7,753 nucleotides of DNA from contig CAPNAQ010000029.1 of the NCBI GenBank assembly GCA_948663505.1, positions 6,785 to 14,537 of the forward strand. The letters run 5' to 3'. The translations under genes were made by a program, and so were the position numbers. The DNA comes from an uncultured Clostridia bacterium. Lineage in GTDB: Bacteria; Bacillota; Clostridia; TANB77; CAG-508. The notes beneath the pieces are model-generated. The model saw only the letters and a list, made by a program, of their open reading frames with translations. It was not told the origin of the DNA and searched no databases. Below are positions 1 through 7,753 of the stretch, one piece after another (position 1 is the first letter of the stretch; the number at the start of each line of letters is the position of its first letter).

Positions 1-94
1 AAAATCTTTTTGTTATAATTCTTGCATCATATATTAAAATAACTCCACCTAAAATAATTAACAAAGCAACTAATTTTATAAAAATATTTAACAT
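1..94 (-). CDS. Small membrane protein, N-terminal part only (cut by window edge)
   Basis: The ATG at 92-94 opens a frame of 31 codons that continues past the left edge. The visible protein begins MLNIFIKLVALLIILGGV and continues ILIYDARIITKRF, so residues about 3-22 form one hydrophobic membrane segment followed by a basic stretch. An AAGGA sequence at 106-110 lies 11 bases upstream of the ATG, slightly far for a ribosome binding site but the only candidate; the other upstream start-like codons run into a TAA at once. The gene starts 27 bases after the tcdA stop on the same strand, so it probably belongs to the same transcript. The function is not recognised. A short inner-membrane protein downstream of a ThiF-like gene is plausible, but the family cannot be named from 31 residues. 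Confidence 0.6.
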   Translation of the reverse strand, partial: MLNIFIKLVALLIILGGVILIYDARIITKRF

Positions 95-121
95 TTAAAT
101 CAACATCCTTTTTTAATTATA

Positions 122-826
122 TTAATATTTTTCATCTTGAATGTCAATATCTTTTATAACTTCTCCTGCAATAATTAATCCTGCAACAGATGGTACAAAA
201 GAAATACTTGCTGGAACATTACTATATTCTATATCAGTTTTTTTAATAGGTTCTTCTTTTGAATATACAACCTTAAGTCTATCAATTCTCCTTTTTTTCA
301 ATTCTTTTCTCAATACTTTAGCTAAAGGACATACACTCGTTTTATAAATATCTGTTACTTCAAACATAGTTGGATCTAATTTGTTACCTGTTCCCATACA
401 AGAGATAATAGGTATATTAAATTTATTTGCTCTTACAATCAATTCTATTTTTGCTGTTACAGTATCTATTGCATCTACTATATAATCAACAGTATTATCA
501 AAAAATTCTTTACTATTTGGCATAAAAAATTCTTGATATATTTCTACTTTTGCATTTGGATTTATTTCTAAAATCCTCTCTTTTTCAACCTCTACTTTTG
601 GCCTTCCTAATGTTTTTGTAGTTGCAATTATTTGTCTATTCAAATTTGTTAAATCTATAATATCTTTATCAACTAATATAAAACTTCCAATTCCAGCTCT
701 TACAAGTGCCTCTACTACATAAGATCCTACCCCTCCAATTCCAAATATTGCTACTTTTGATCTTTGTAATTTTTCTACAGCTTCTTTTCCTATTAATAAT
801 TCTGTTCTTGAAAATTGATTTTGCAT
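122..826 (-). CDS. tcdA: tRNA threonylcarbamoyladenosine dehydratase TcdA (CsdL/YgdL, ThiF/MoeB-type E1-like fold)
   Basis: A 234-residue cytoplasmic ATP-dependent enzyme that in its family dehydrates t6A at position 37 of ANN-decoding tRNAs to the cyclic form ct6A. Seen: the nucleotide-binding glycine motif GIGGVGS at residues 29-35, acidic VDKD (52-55) ending the second strand, the conserved NLNRQ (61-65), GTGNKLDP (145-152), the TcdA signature KTSVCPLAKVLRKELKKR (162-179), VVYSKEEP (186-193) and a C-terminal SFVPSVAGLIIAGEV (209-223). These distinguish TcdA from ThiF and MoeB, which carry zinc CxxC pairs absent here. The length is short but normal for Gram-positive forms. The ATG at 824-826 is preceded by AGGTGA (838-843) and GTGAG (832-836). 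The gene begins 46 bases after the mnmA stop. In E. coli the orthologue sits beside the desulfurase genes csdA/csdE, so placement below sufSU and mnmA fits a sulfur/tRNA-modification role. Confidence 0.9.
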   Translation of the reverse strand: MQNQFSRTELLIGKEAVEKLQRSKVAIFGIGGVGSYVVEALVRAGIGSFILVDKDIIDLTNLNRQIIATTKTLGRPKVEVEKERILEINPNAKVEIYQEFFMPNSKEFFDNTVDYIVDAIDTVTAKIELIVRANKFNIPIISCMGTGNKLDPTMFEVTDIYKTSVCPLAKVLRKELKKRRIDRLKVVYSKEEPIKKTDIEYSNVPASISFVPSVAGLIIAGEVIKDIDIQDEKY

Positions 827-872
827 AAATACTCACTTCACCTTTAAAAAATCGAATTTTTTAATATATTTA

Positions 873-1901
<1,029 letters not shown>

Positions 1902-1929
1902 TCCGAATTAATACTTTTTTATTTTCCAT
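1902..1929 (-). other. Displaced first codons of mnmA (frameshift remnant)
   Basis: Read from the ATG at 1927-1929, the codons give M-E-N-K-K-V-L-I, then one unpaired C (plus-strand G at 1905), then GGA ATG AGT GGA for G-M-S-G. Removing that base yields MENKKVLIGMSGGVDSS, which is how MnmA proteins usually begin, for a 351-residue product. The extra base is in the context ATTCGG, not in a homopolymer run. As given, this frame ends at a TAG 16 codons after its ATG. A better ribosome-binding-like AAGGAA precedes another ATG (1940-1942), which encodes only seven codons before TAA; a further one-base change in the A-run would be needed to join that start to the gene. Confidence 0.75.
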
Positions 1930-2013
1930 TTTTTACTACCATTCTTTCCTTAAGGTAAAAATTGGTTAAAAAGAATCATTTTTTCAACCTTTATCCTTTT
2001 CTTTTTACAATAT

Positions 2014-2448
2014 TTAATAAGATTTATCTAACATATCTTCTAAAGTATGCCAAGCTAATAATGCACATTTTACTCTGGCTGGCATGTTTGATACATTTCT
2101 AAATGCAATTGCATCCTCTAATTTTCTAAGTTGTTCTTCATCATTGTTTTCCCTTTTTATCATTTCTATAAAAGTTTTTATTATTTCTTTTGCTTCTTCT
2201 ATTGTTTTTCCTTTTAATGTGTCTATCATTATAGATGTTGATGCTTGTGATATCGCACAACCATGTCCATTAAATGCCATTTCTTCAATTACATTTCCTT
2301 TTAATTTCATTTCTAATGTTATTTCATCTCCACAATTTGGATTGTGGCCTATTTCACTATAATCTGGATTGTTCAATTTCTTTTTATTGTATGAATTCAT
2401 GCTGTGTTCCATTATAAGATCATTATATACTTCTGTTAAGTTTTCCAT
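2014..2448 (-). CDS. sufU: SufU, zinc-dependent sulfurtransferase partner of SufS (IscU/NifU-N fold)
   Basis: A 144-residue cytoplasmic protein that in Gram-positive bacteria accepts persulfide sulfur from SufS and passes it to the SufBCD machinery. Seen: three conserved cysteines with the companion aspartate, in NPNCGDE (Cys39, Asp41), GHGCAISQAS (Cys64) and ARVKCALLAW (Cys128). These match the zinc ligands of the Bacillus SufU. The stretch between residues about 78 and 122 contains the extra SufU-type helical insert before the last cysteine, which separates SufU from IscU; the IscU LPPVK motif is also absent. The ATG at 2446-2448 follows an AGAAGG ribosome binding site with 7 bases spacing. 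The gene starts 15 bases after the sufS stop, so the two are almost certainly co-translated. The full expected length is present. Confidence 0.95.
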   Translation of the reverse strand: MENLTEVYNDLIMEHSMNSYNKKKLNNPDYSEIGHNPNCGDEITLEMKLKGNVIEEMAFNGHGCAISQASTSIMIDTLKGKTIEEAKEIIKTFIEMIKRENNDEEQLRKLEDAIAFRNVSNMPARVKCALLAWHTLEDMLDKSY

Positions 2449-2463
2449 GCTTTTACCTTCTTT

Positions 2464-3681
<1,218 letters not shown>

Positions 3682-3702
3682 ATTTCCTCCATTTTTTATC
3701 CA

Positions 3703-3772
3703 TGTCCATCGGGGACGTTTCTTTTTGGACATTTTGTCCATTTTTGCCAAAGGGGACAGTCCCCGTTGGACA
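3703..3772. repeat. GC-rich REP/REPIN-like repeat element B between sufD and sufS
   Basis: An island of G/C in AT-rich surroundings with nested inverted repeats. Outer arms at 3703-3716 (TGTCCATCGGGGAC) and 3759-3772 pair at 13 of 14 positions. Inside lie a perfect TGGACA/TGTCCA pair (3726-3731 and 3735-3740, 3-base loop) and a perfect GGGGAC/GTCCCC pair (3752-3757 and 3759-3764, 1-base loop). It can be read as two tandem units, each opening TGTCCA and closing TGGACA. The motif CTTTTTGG(A/C)CA and the CCAAAGGGG core are shared with the element at 7076-7155. There is no transposase. It lies inside the transcript, between the sufD stop and the sufS ribosome binding site. The link to REP sequences mobilised by IS200-like tyrosine transposases is inference from the layout. 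Confidence 0.75.
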
Positions 3773-3781
3773 CGTTAGTAA

Positions 3782-4840
3782 CTAACTTAATCTATTATCA
3801 ATTTCATTTAAAATTTGTTCTTTTAATTCTTCATCTTTAATATTTTCTAAAATTTTATTAAATTTAGCTTTTACCATTAACTTCATAGCATCTTTTATTT
3901 CAAAGCCTCTACTCATAATATAAAACAATTCTTTTTCTCCAATTTTACCAGCAGAATTACTATGATTTCCCTCAACCTCCTCTTCTGAACACAAAAGCAT
4001 TGGTAAGGATATTGATCTTGCTGTATCAGATAAAAGCATACAAGATTCATTTTCATTTCCAGTTGACTTTTTACAGCCCTTTTTAAAATCTATTGTACCT
4101 TTAAAATGTTTTTTTGCTACATCTTTTAATGCTCCCTGAACTTCTATATTTGTGTTTGATTTTTCCCCTTTTAGTTCAACAATATAATTTAAATCAAAAA
4201 TTTGATTTTCTTTTCCTAAATAAATTGTATTAATAGTATTATTGGATTTTTCTCCTATTAAATTTGAATAATAATTTGTAACGCTTTTGTTTCCTCCAAA
4301 ATCTATAATTATAAAATTAACTTTTGAATCTTCTTCACCAATATTTTGAATAGCTATGAAATTATTAGATTTTATATTCATCATATTAAAAATTATAATA
4401 TCTATTTTTGAATTTTTTTTAGCATTTACTCTTAATATACCATTATGATATGCCTGCACATTTTCATCACTTAAATATTTTATTATAACTGTTGATTCTG
4501 AATTTTGATTTGCTATAATTTCAATATCTTCTACTAAGTTTACATTATTACTATCAAATTTAAACTCTATCTGATTTTCTTTATATTGTTTATTGTCTAT
4601 TGTTAGTTTTAATTTTTGATTTGCTTGCATTTTTACTTGATTTGTAAGTATTTTCCCTAATCCATAAACTAATTCTATATTACTTGTATTATTTTCAATT
4701 TTACAATTTTCTTCTGTTATAGTTATGTTTTTGAATTGTTCTATATTGTTTAAAATATTATGCTCTTCTAATTCAATATTATTTATATCAAAATTTTTTG
4801 ATGTCCTTACAGGTATTTCATTTAATTTTAACATTTCCAT
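3782..4840 (-). CDS. sufD: SufD, scaffold subunit of the SufBCD Fe-S assembly complex
   Basis: A 352-residue paralogue of SufB that pairs with it and binds SufC; in the family it helps bring in iron and completes the cluster-assembly interface. Seen: a poorly conserved Asn/Lys/Ile-rich N-terminal and beta-helix region (about 1-230), then the recognisable C-terminal block: HFKGTIDFKKG (245-255), a Cys267 in NESCMLLSD, LPMLLCSEEEVEGNHSNSAG (279-298) with His293 matching the conserved interface histidine of E. coli SufD, and GEKELFYIMSRGF (301-313). The start at 4838-4840 is preceded by AGGGG at close spacing; the frame is open to a TTG at 4898-4900, but nothing supports that longer form. It begins 74 bases after sufB and ends in TAG. 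The order sufB-sufD-sufS and the pairing with SufB leave little doubt, although central sequence identity is weak. Confidence 0.92.
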   Translation of the reverse strand: MEMLKLNEIPVRTSKNFDINNIELEEHNILNNIEQFKNITITEENCKIENNTSNIELVYGLGKILTNQVKMQANQKLKLTIDNKQYKENQIEFKFDSNNVNLVEDIEIIANQNSESTVIIKYLSDENVQAYHNGILRVNAKKNSKIDIIIFNMMNIKSNNFIAIQNIGEEDSKVNFIIIDFGGNKSVTNYYSNLIGEKSNNTINTIYLGKENQIFDLNYIVELKGEKSNTNIEVQGALKDVAKKHFKGTIDFKKGCKKSTGNENESCMLLSDTARSISLPMLLCSEEEVEGNHSNSAGKIGEKELFYIMSRGFEIKDAMKLMVKAKFNKILENIKDEELKEQILNEIDNRLS

Positions 4841-4914
4841 ATCGCCCCTTTCTGAATAGTCAACCATTGAGGGCATTCTTTCTTTGGTGTTTTTAACCAA
4901 TTTATCAACATCCC

Positions 4915-6300
4915 TTATGGTTGATCAAGTTCTAAATTAATCAAATTATTCATTTCAACTGCATATTCTACAGGCAATTCTTTAGCAATTGGACTTGCAA
5001 AACCTCTGACTATCATTGCCTTTGCATCTTCTTCTGATAATCCTCTACTCATTAGATAAAAAATAGTCTTTTCACTTATTTTACCAATTTTTGCTTCATG
5101 CGAAAATTCCACTTCATCTGTTCTTATATCGTTTGTTGGTATTGTATCAGATATTGATACATCATCTAACATAAGCGATTCACATGATACTGATGATTTT
5201 GAATTTTTAGCATTTTCGTTTATTCTTACTAAACCTCTATATGTACATTTACCACCATTTTTTGATATCGACTTTGCATTAACTACACTTGATGTATTTG
5301 CACTATTATGTATAACTTTAAATCCATTGTCTAAATTTTGCCCTCCTCCTGCAAATGAAATTCCTGTGTATTCAGTTTTTGCTCCATCTCCATTTAATAT
5401 ACTCATTGGGTATAACATTGATATTTTTGATCCAAATGATCCTGATACCCATTCCATTTTTGCATTTTTTCCTACTATTGCTTTTTTTGTATTTAGATTT
5501 AACATATTTTTAGACCAATTTTCTATTGTTGAATATCTTAAATATGCGTTATCTTTTACATATAGTTCAACACATCCTGCATGCAAATTAACTTTATTGT
5601 ATTTTGGTGCAGAACATCCTTCTATAAAATGTAAACTAGCTTCTTCATCTACTATTATTAATGTATGTTCAAATTGTCCAGATTCAGGCGAATTTAGTCT
5701 AAAATATGATTGTAATGGAATGTCTACTTTTACACCCTTTGGTACATATACAAATGACCCTCCTGACCAAACTGCTCCATGTAATGCTACAAATTTGTGG
5801 TCATTTACTGGTACACATTTCATAAAATGTGTTTTTACTAATTCGGGATATTCTCTTACTGCTGTTTCCATATCTGTATATATTACACCTTGTTTTATTA
5901 GTTCTTCTTTCATACTGTGATATACAACCTCTGAGTCATATTGTGCTCCCACTCCTGCTAATGACGTTTTTTCTGCTTCTGGTATTCCTAATTTATCAAA
6001 TGTGCTTTTTATATCTTCTGGCACATCCTCCCATGAATTTGATAATCCTGTTTTTGGTCTTACATATGTTGCTATTTCTTCCATGTTCAGCTCTGATAAA
6101 TCTGGTCCCCATGTTGGTAGTTCTAATTTATTATATACATCTAAAGCTTTTAATCTAAATTCTCTCATCCATTCTGGGTCTTTCTTCTGCTTTGATATTT
6201 CTTCTATTATTTCATGTGTTAACCCTTTTTTTATTTTGTAATCATATTCGTCTTTGTTTTTTATGTCATATATGTTTCTGTTTATTTCTTGTATTTCCAT
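4915..6300 (-). CDS. sufB: SufB, Fe-S cluster scaffold subunit of the SufBCD complex
   Basis: A 461-residue cytoplasmic scaffold on which the new Fe-S cluster is built before transfer to target proteins. Seen: the N-terminal PEWMREFRLKAL (42-53), the conserved YDSEVVYHSM (121-130), the core VALHGAVWSGGSFVYVPKGV (171-190), FIEGCSAP (225-232), HAGCVELYV (240-248), then the C-terminal active region SSVSCESLMLDD (369-380) and EFSHEAKIGKISE (398-410). Cys373 and Glu402 have the same 29-residue spacing as E. coli Cys405 and Glu434, the residues needed for cluster formation. The family SRGLSEEDA helix is at 418-426. The ATG follows AAGGAGA. Only 24 bases separate it from sufC. Length and all key residues are as expected, and this is the best conserved protein of the window. 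Confidence 0.97.
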   Translation of the reverse strand: MEIQEINRNIYDIKNKDEYDYKIKKGLTHEIIEEISKQKKDPEWMREFRLKALDVYNKLELPTWGPDLSELNMEEIATYVRPKTGLSNSWEDVPEDIKSTFDKLGIPEAEKTSLAGVGAQYDSEVVYHSMKEELIKQGVIYTDMETAVREYPELVKTHFMKCVPVNDHKFVALHGAVWSGGSFVYVPKGVKVDIPLQSYFRLNSPESGQFEHTLIIVDEEASLHFIEGCSAPKYNKVNLHAGCVELYVKDNAYLRYSTIENWSKNMLNLNTKKAIVGKNAKMEWVSGSFGSKISMLYPMSILNGDGAKTEYTGISFAGGGQNLDNGFKVIHNSANTSSVVNAKSISKNGGKCTYRGLVRINENAKNSKSSVSCESLMLDDVSISDTIPTNDIRTDEVEFSHEAKIGKISEKTIFYLMSRGLSEEDAKAMIVRGFASPIAKELPVEYAVEMNNLINLELDQP

Positions 6301-6324
6301 AATATCTCCTTAAAACTTGACATT

Positions 6325-7062
6325 TTATTTATATTGTCCATACCCCTTCTCTTCAATTTCTTTAGCAAGTTCTTGAGTTCCAGTTTTAACAATCTTACCA
6401 TTCACTAAAACGTGAACATAATCAACTTTTAGACTATGTAAAATTTTAGTATTATGAGTAATAATAAGAACAGCATTATTTTCATTTTTAAACATCTCAA
6501 TCCCTTTAGAAACGGTCTTAATAGCATCAACATCAAGACCTGAATCTGTTTCATCTAAAATTGCAAGTTTAGGGTTTAAAACAAGCATTTGAAGAATTTC
6601 ATTTTTCTTTTTCTCTCCACCTGAAAAACCAACATTTAAACTTCTTTCTATATTTTTAGGGTTCATATTTAGTTCTTCCATATATTTTTTTAGTTCACCT
6701 TTAAATTCAAATATTTTAATTGGTTTTCCTGTAACTTTGTTTTTTGCATATTTTAAAAAGTTTGTAACAGAAACTCCTGGTATCTCTTCAGGTAATTGAA
6801 ATGACATAAATATCCCTTTTCTTGCAATTTCATCAGTCTTTATATTTGTTATATCTTGTTCTTCAAATATTATTTTTCCTTGTGTTTTTTTATATGATGG
6901 ATTATTCAATATTGCATTTGCTGTTGTCGTTTTACCAGAACCATTTGGTCCCATTATTACATGGATTTCTCCTTTTCTTATTTTTATATTTATTCCTTTT
7001 AATATTTCTTTTTCTTCTGCTTTTACATATAAATCCTTTATTTCTAATAAATCTTTAGTCAT
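6325..7062 (-). CDS. sufC: SufC, ABC-type ATPase of the SufBCD complex
   Basis: A 245-residue soluble ATPase that drives conformational change in SufB-SufD during cluster assembly; it has the ABC fold but no transporter partner. Seen in order: Walker A GPNGSGKTT (38-46), Q-loop SFQLPEE (87-93), signature FSGGEKKK (146-153), Walker B LAILDETDSGLD (167-178) with Glu171, and the switch histidine His203 in ITHNT. Lys152 and Glu171 match the salt-bridge pair described for E. coli SufC. The start at 7060-7062 has GGAGG five bases upstream. A TTG at 7081-7083 would add seven residues, but that codon lies inside the hairpin element and the added residues are not family-like. It follows the regulator gene after 96 bases, most of which is the repeat element, and precedes sufB closely. 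Confidence 0.97.
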   Translation of the reverse strand: MTKDLLEIKDLYVKAEEKEILKGINIKIRKGEIHVIMGPNGSGKTTTANAILNNPSYKKTQGKIIFEEQDITNIKTDEIARKGIFMSFQLPEEIPGVSVTNFLKYAKNKVTGKPIKIFEFKGELKKYMEELNMNPKNIERSLNVGFSGGEKKKNEILQMLVLNPKLAILDETDSGLDVDAIKTVSKGIEMFKNENNAVLIITHNTKILHSLKVDYVHVLVNGKIVKTGTQELAKEIEEKGYGQYK

Positions 7063-7075
7063 TATAACCTCCATC

Positions 7076-7155
7076 TGTGCCAAAGGGGGCGTCCCTTTTT
7101 GTCACATTAATATTACATTTTTACTGTGCCAAAAAGGGACGCCCCCTTTGGCACA
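7076..7155. repeat. GC-rich long inverted repeat (REP/REPIN-like element A) between the regulator gene and sufC
   Basis: Two 31-base arms, 7076-7106 and 7125-7155, pair with a single mismatch (7102 against 7129) around an 18-base AT-rich loop. Arm pieces in order are TGTGCCAAAGGGGGCG and TCCCTTTTTG. As RNA it would fold into one long stable stem. It begins four bases after the regulator stop and ends just before the GGAGG of sufC on the minus strand. Neither side has a run of T, so it is not a standard intrinsic terminator. The composition contrasts sharply with its surroundings, and the core resembles the element at 3703-3772, so it is best read as a small mobile repeat of one family. It could also slow or process the transcript between regulator and suf genes (inference). 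Confidence 0.85.
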
Positions 7156-7158
7156 CTT

Positions 7159-7599
7159 TCATATTTTTCGTTTTATACATTCTCTACATTTCTCTTGATT
7201 AATATCATAATTACAATTTAAATTGCTTAATTCTAATACTTTATGTACATATTTTGCTAGTTTATTTATTGTTTCATCTGTTATTGACATCTTTATTTTT
7301 TCTGCTTCTTTTTTAGCTTTTTCTTCTTCTAAATTTAAAACATCTTTTAAAAATAAGTATACTATGTCATATGCTTCTATAATTTTTTTAGCTAAATCTT
7401 CTCCTTTTTTTGTTAATTCTATTGTTCCATATGTTTCATAATTTAGCATTCCTTCTTCTTTTAAATTGTTTATCGCTTTATTTACACTTGGTTTTGTACA
7501 GTTCATTTTATTTGCAATGTCTGTTACTCTTATATTTCCATTTTGCTTTTTTATTATATATATTGTTTTTAGATATTCTTCTGTTGATTTTGTTATCAT
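7159..7599 (-). CDS. DtxR/MntR-like winged-helix regulator with degraded metal site and C-terminal cysteine cluster
   Basis: A 146-residue DNA-binding protein, probable regulator of the suf operon it heads. Seen: KSTEEYLKTIYII (4-16) as in the DtxR/MntR first helix, helix-turn-helix VTDIANKMNCTKPSVNKAI (25-43), and a wing ending in LTKKGEDLAKKI (62-73), followed by a dimerisation-like helical half. By hand alignment to Bacillus MntR, Asp8, Glu11, His77, Glu102 and His103 correspond to Glu, Lys, Tyr, Lys and Met here; only Glu99 seems kept. The C-terminus has Cys129, Cys138 and Cys141 (C-x8-C-x2-C), with Cys34 in the helix-turn-helix. Start 7597-7599 has GGAGAG five bases upstream; an upstream ATG at 7630-7632 overlaps the -10 box and would not be in the transcript. 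It ends in TGA. An Fe-S or redox sensing role is inference; an ordinary metal regulator remains possible. Confidence 0.85.
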   Translation of the reverse strand: MITKSTEEYLKTIYIIKKQNGNIRVTDIANKMNCTKPSVNKAINNLKEEGMLNYETYGTIELTKKGEDLAKKIIEAYDIVYLFLKDVLNLEEEKAKKEAEKIKMSITDETINKLAKYVHKVLELSNLNCNYDINQEKCRECIKRKI

Positions 7600-7604
7600 C
7601 CATT

Positions 7605-7610
7605 CTCTCC
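7605..7610 (-). promoter_or_regulatory. Ribosome binding site that fixes the regulator start
   Basis: GGAGAG on the minus strand lies five bases before the ATG at 7597-7599. The only longer in-frame start (7630-7632) has no such site and sits within the promoter, so this site decides the start. Confidence 0.8.
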
Positions 7611-7614
7611 TTTT

Positions 7615-7630
7615 GTTAGCTTTGGTTAAC
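7615..7630. promoter_or_regulatory. Candidate operator at the transcription start
   Basis: The plus strand reads GTTAGCTTTGGTTAAC: two similar GTTARC half-sites, the second self-palindromic, placed at the expected transcription start just below the -10 box. DtxR-family operators are often partial palindromes containing GGTTAG/CTAACC-like halves, so autorepression is plausible. There is no direct evidence of binding. Confidence 0.35.
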
Positions 7631-7670
7631 ATTATATTATTTTATTTTTTATTTGTCAAGGAAAACCAAA
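7621..7670. repeat. Inverted repeat bracketing the operon promoter
   Basis: Perfect 7-base arms TTTGGTT (7621-7627) and AACCAAA (7664-7670) lie on either side of the -35 and -10 boxes with 36 bases between. The left arm overlaps the candidate operator. Such flanking sites could be bound by one dimer each, but a 7-base match in AT-rich DNA can also arise by chance. Confidence 0.35.
7631..7659 (-). promoter_or_regulatory. Sigma-A type promoter of the regulator-suf operon
   Basis: On the minus strand a perfect TTGACA (-35, 7654-7659) is followed after exactly 17 bases by a perfect TATAAT (-10, 7631-7636). The predicted start of transcription is near 7624, giving a leader of about 25 bases that includes the GGAGAG site. 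A full-consensus promoter with optimal spacing would be strong, which suggests that repression, rather than activation, sets the level. Confidence 0.85.
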
Positions 7671-7753
7671 TTTAACTCTCGTTTTTTTATAACTATAAAT
7701 TTAATTATAGAAAAAAGATATATTTTTCTAACTTTAATTCTAAAAAAAGTTTA

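Noticed and set aside
844..864. Hairpin TTAAAAAAT/ATTTTTTAA between mnmA and tcdA as a terminator
   Set aside because: The stem is almost entirely A/T and would be weak; tcdA and its downstream neighbour appear to continue the operon.
3682..3750. N-terminal extension of sufS by 23 residues from a TTG start
   Set aside because: The extra residues are encoded by the repeat element, are unlike the family, and the ATG at 3681 has an excellent GGAGG site.
4841..4900. Longer sufD starting at a TTG, and a 27-codon frame in the sufB-sufD gap
   Set aside because: No convincing ribosome binding site and no family resemblance; AGGGG precedes the ATG at 4840.
5327..5920. Long open frames on the plus strand opposite sufB and other genes
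   Set aside because: They lie antisense within well-recognised genes, lack ribosome binding sites and known motifs, and reflect the base composition of the coding strand.
7063..7083. N-terminal extension of sufC from a TTG
   Set aside because: The TTG lies in the hairpin arm and the GGAGG site supports the ATG at 7062.
3703..7155. The two GC-rich repeats as CRISPR units or a riboswitch
   Set aside because: There is no regular array with spacers, and the symmetric arms have no aptamer-like junction structure.
7693..7730. Two A/T-only inverted repeats (CTATAA/TTATAG and TAGAAAAA/TTTTTCTA) near the right edge
   Set aside because: They overlap each other, lack G/C pairs, and cannot be told from chance in this composition.
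7704..7731. Second promoter (TTAGAA-16-TATAAT) upstream of the regulator
   Set aside because: The -35 box is poor, the spacing is short, and such matches are frequent in AT-rich DNA; the perfect promoter lies closer.

Overview
The window is very AT-rich and every supported gene lies on the minus strand, so the biology reads from the right edge to the left. Gene content, gene order, strong GGAGG-type ribosome binding sites, TAA/TAG/TGA all used as stops, and a textbook sigma-A promoter point to a low-GC Gram-positive bacterium of the Clostridia type. This assignment is an inference from protein style and layout, not from a database match.

Layout in transcription order: (1) a near-perfect TTGACA-17-TATAAT promoter (7631-7659) bracketed by an inverted repeat; (2) a small DtxR/MntR-like winged-helix regulator (7159-7599) whose classical metal ligands are mostly replaced and whose C-terminus carries a cysteine cluster; (3) a GC-rich 31-bp hairpin element (7076-7155); (4) the SUF iron-sulfur assembly genes sufC, sufB and sufD; (5) a second GC-rich repeat element of the same family (3703-3772); (6) sufS and sufU; (7) mnmA, whose first codons appear to be displaced by one extra base at about 1905; (8) tcdA; (9) the first 31 codons of a small membrane protein running off the left edge. 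No RNA genes, CRISPR arrays or insertion-sequence transposases were seen.

How the genes work together: SufS (cysteine desulfurase) passes sulfur to SufU, and the SufBCD complex assembles Fe-S clusters. MnmA needs persulfide sulfur to make 2-thiouridine in tRNA, and TcdA makes the cyclic form of t6A at tRNA position 37; in E. coli TcdA works with a desulfurase pair (CsdA/CsdE). The cluster therefore looks like one sulfur-trafficking operon joining Fe-S assembly to tRNA modification, headed by its own regulator.

The most interesting points are the regulator, which may sense an Fe-S cluster rather than a free metal ion; the two related REP-like hairpins that fill the two intergenic gaps flanking sufCBD; and the apparent frameshift at the start of mnmA.
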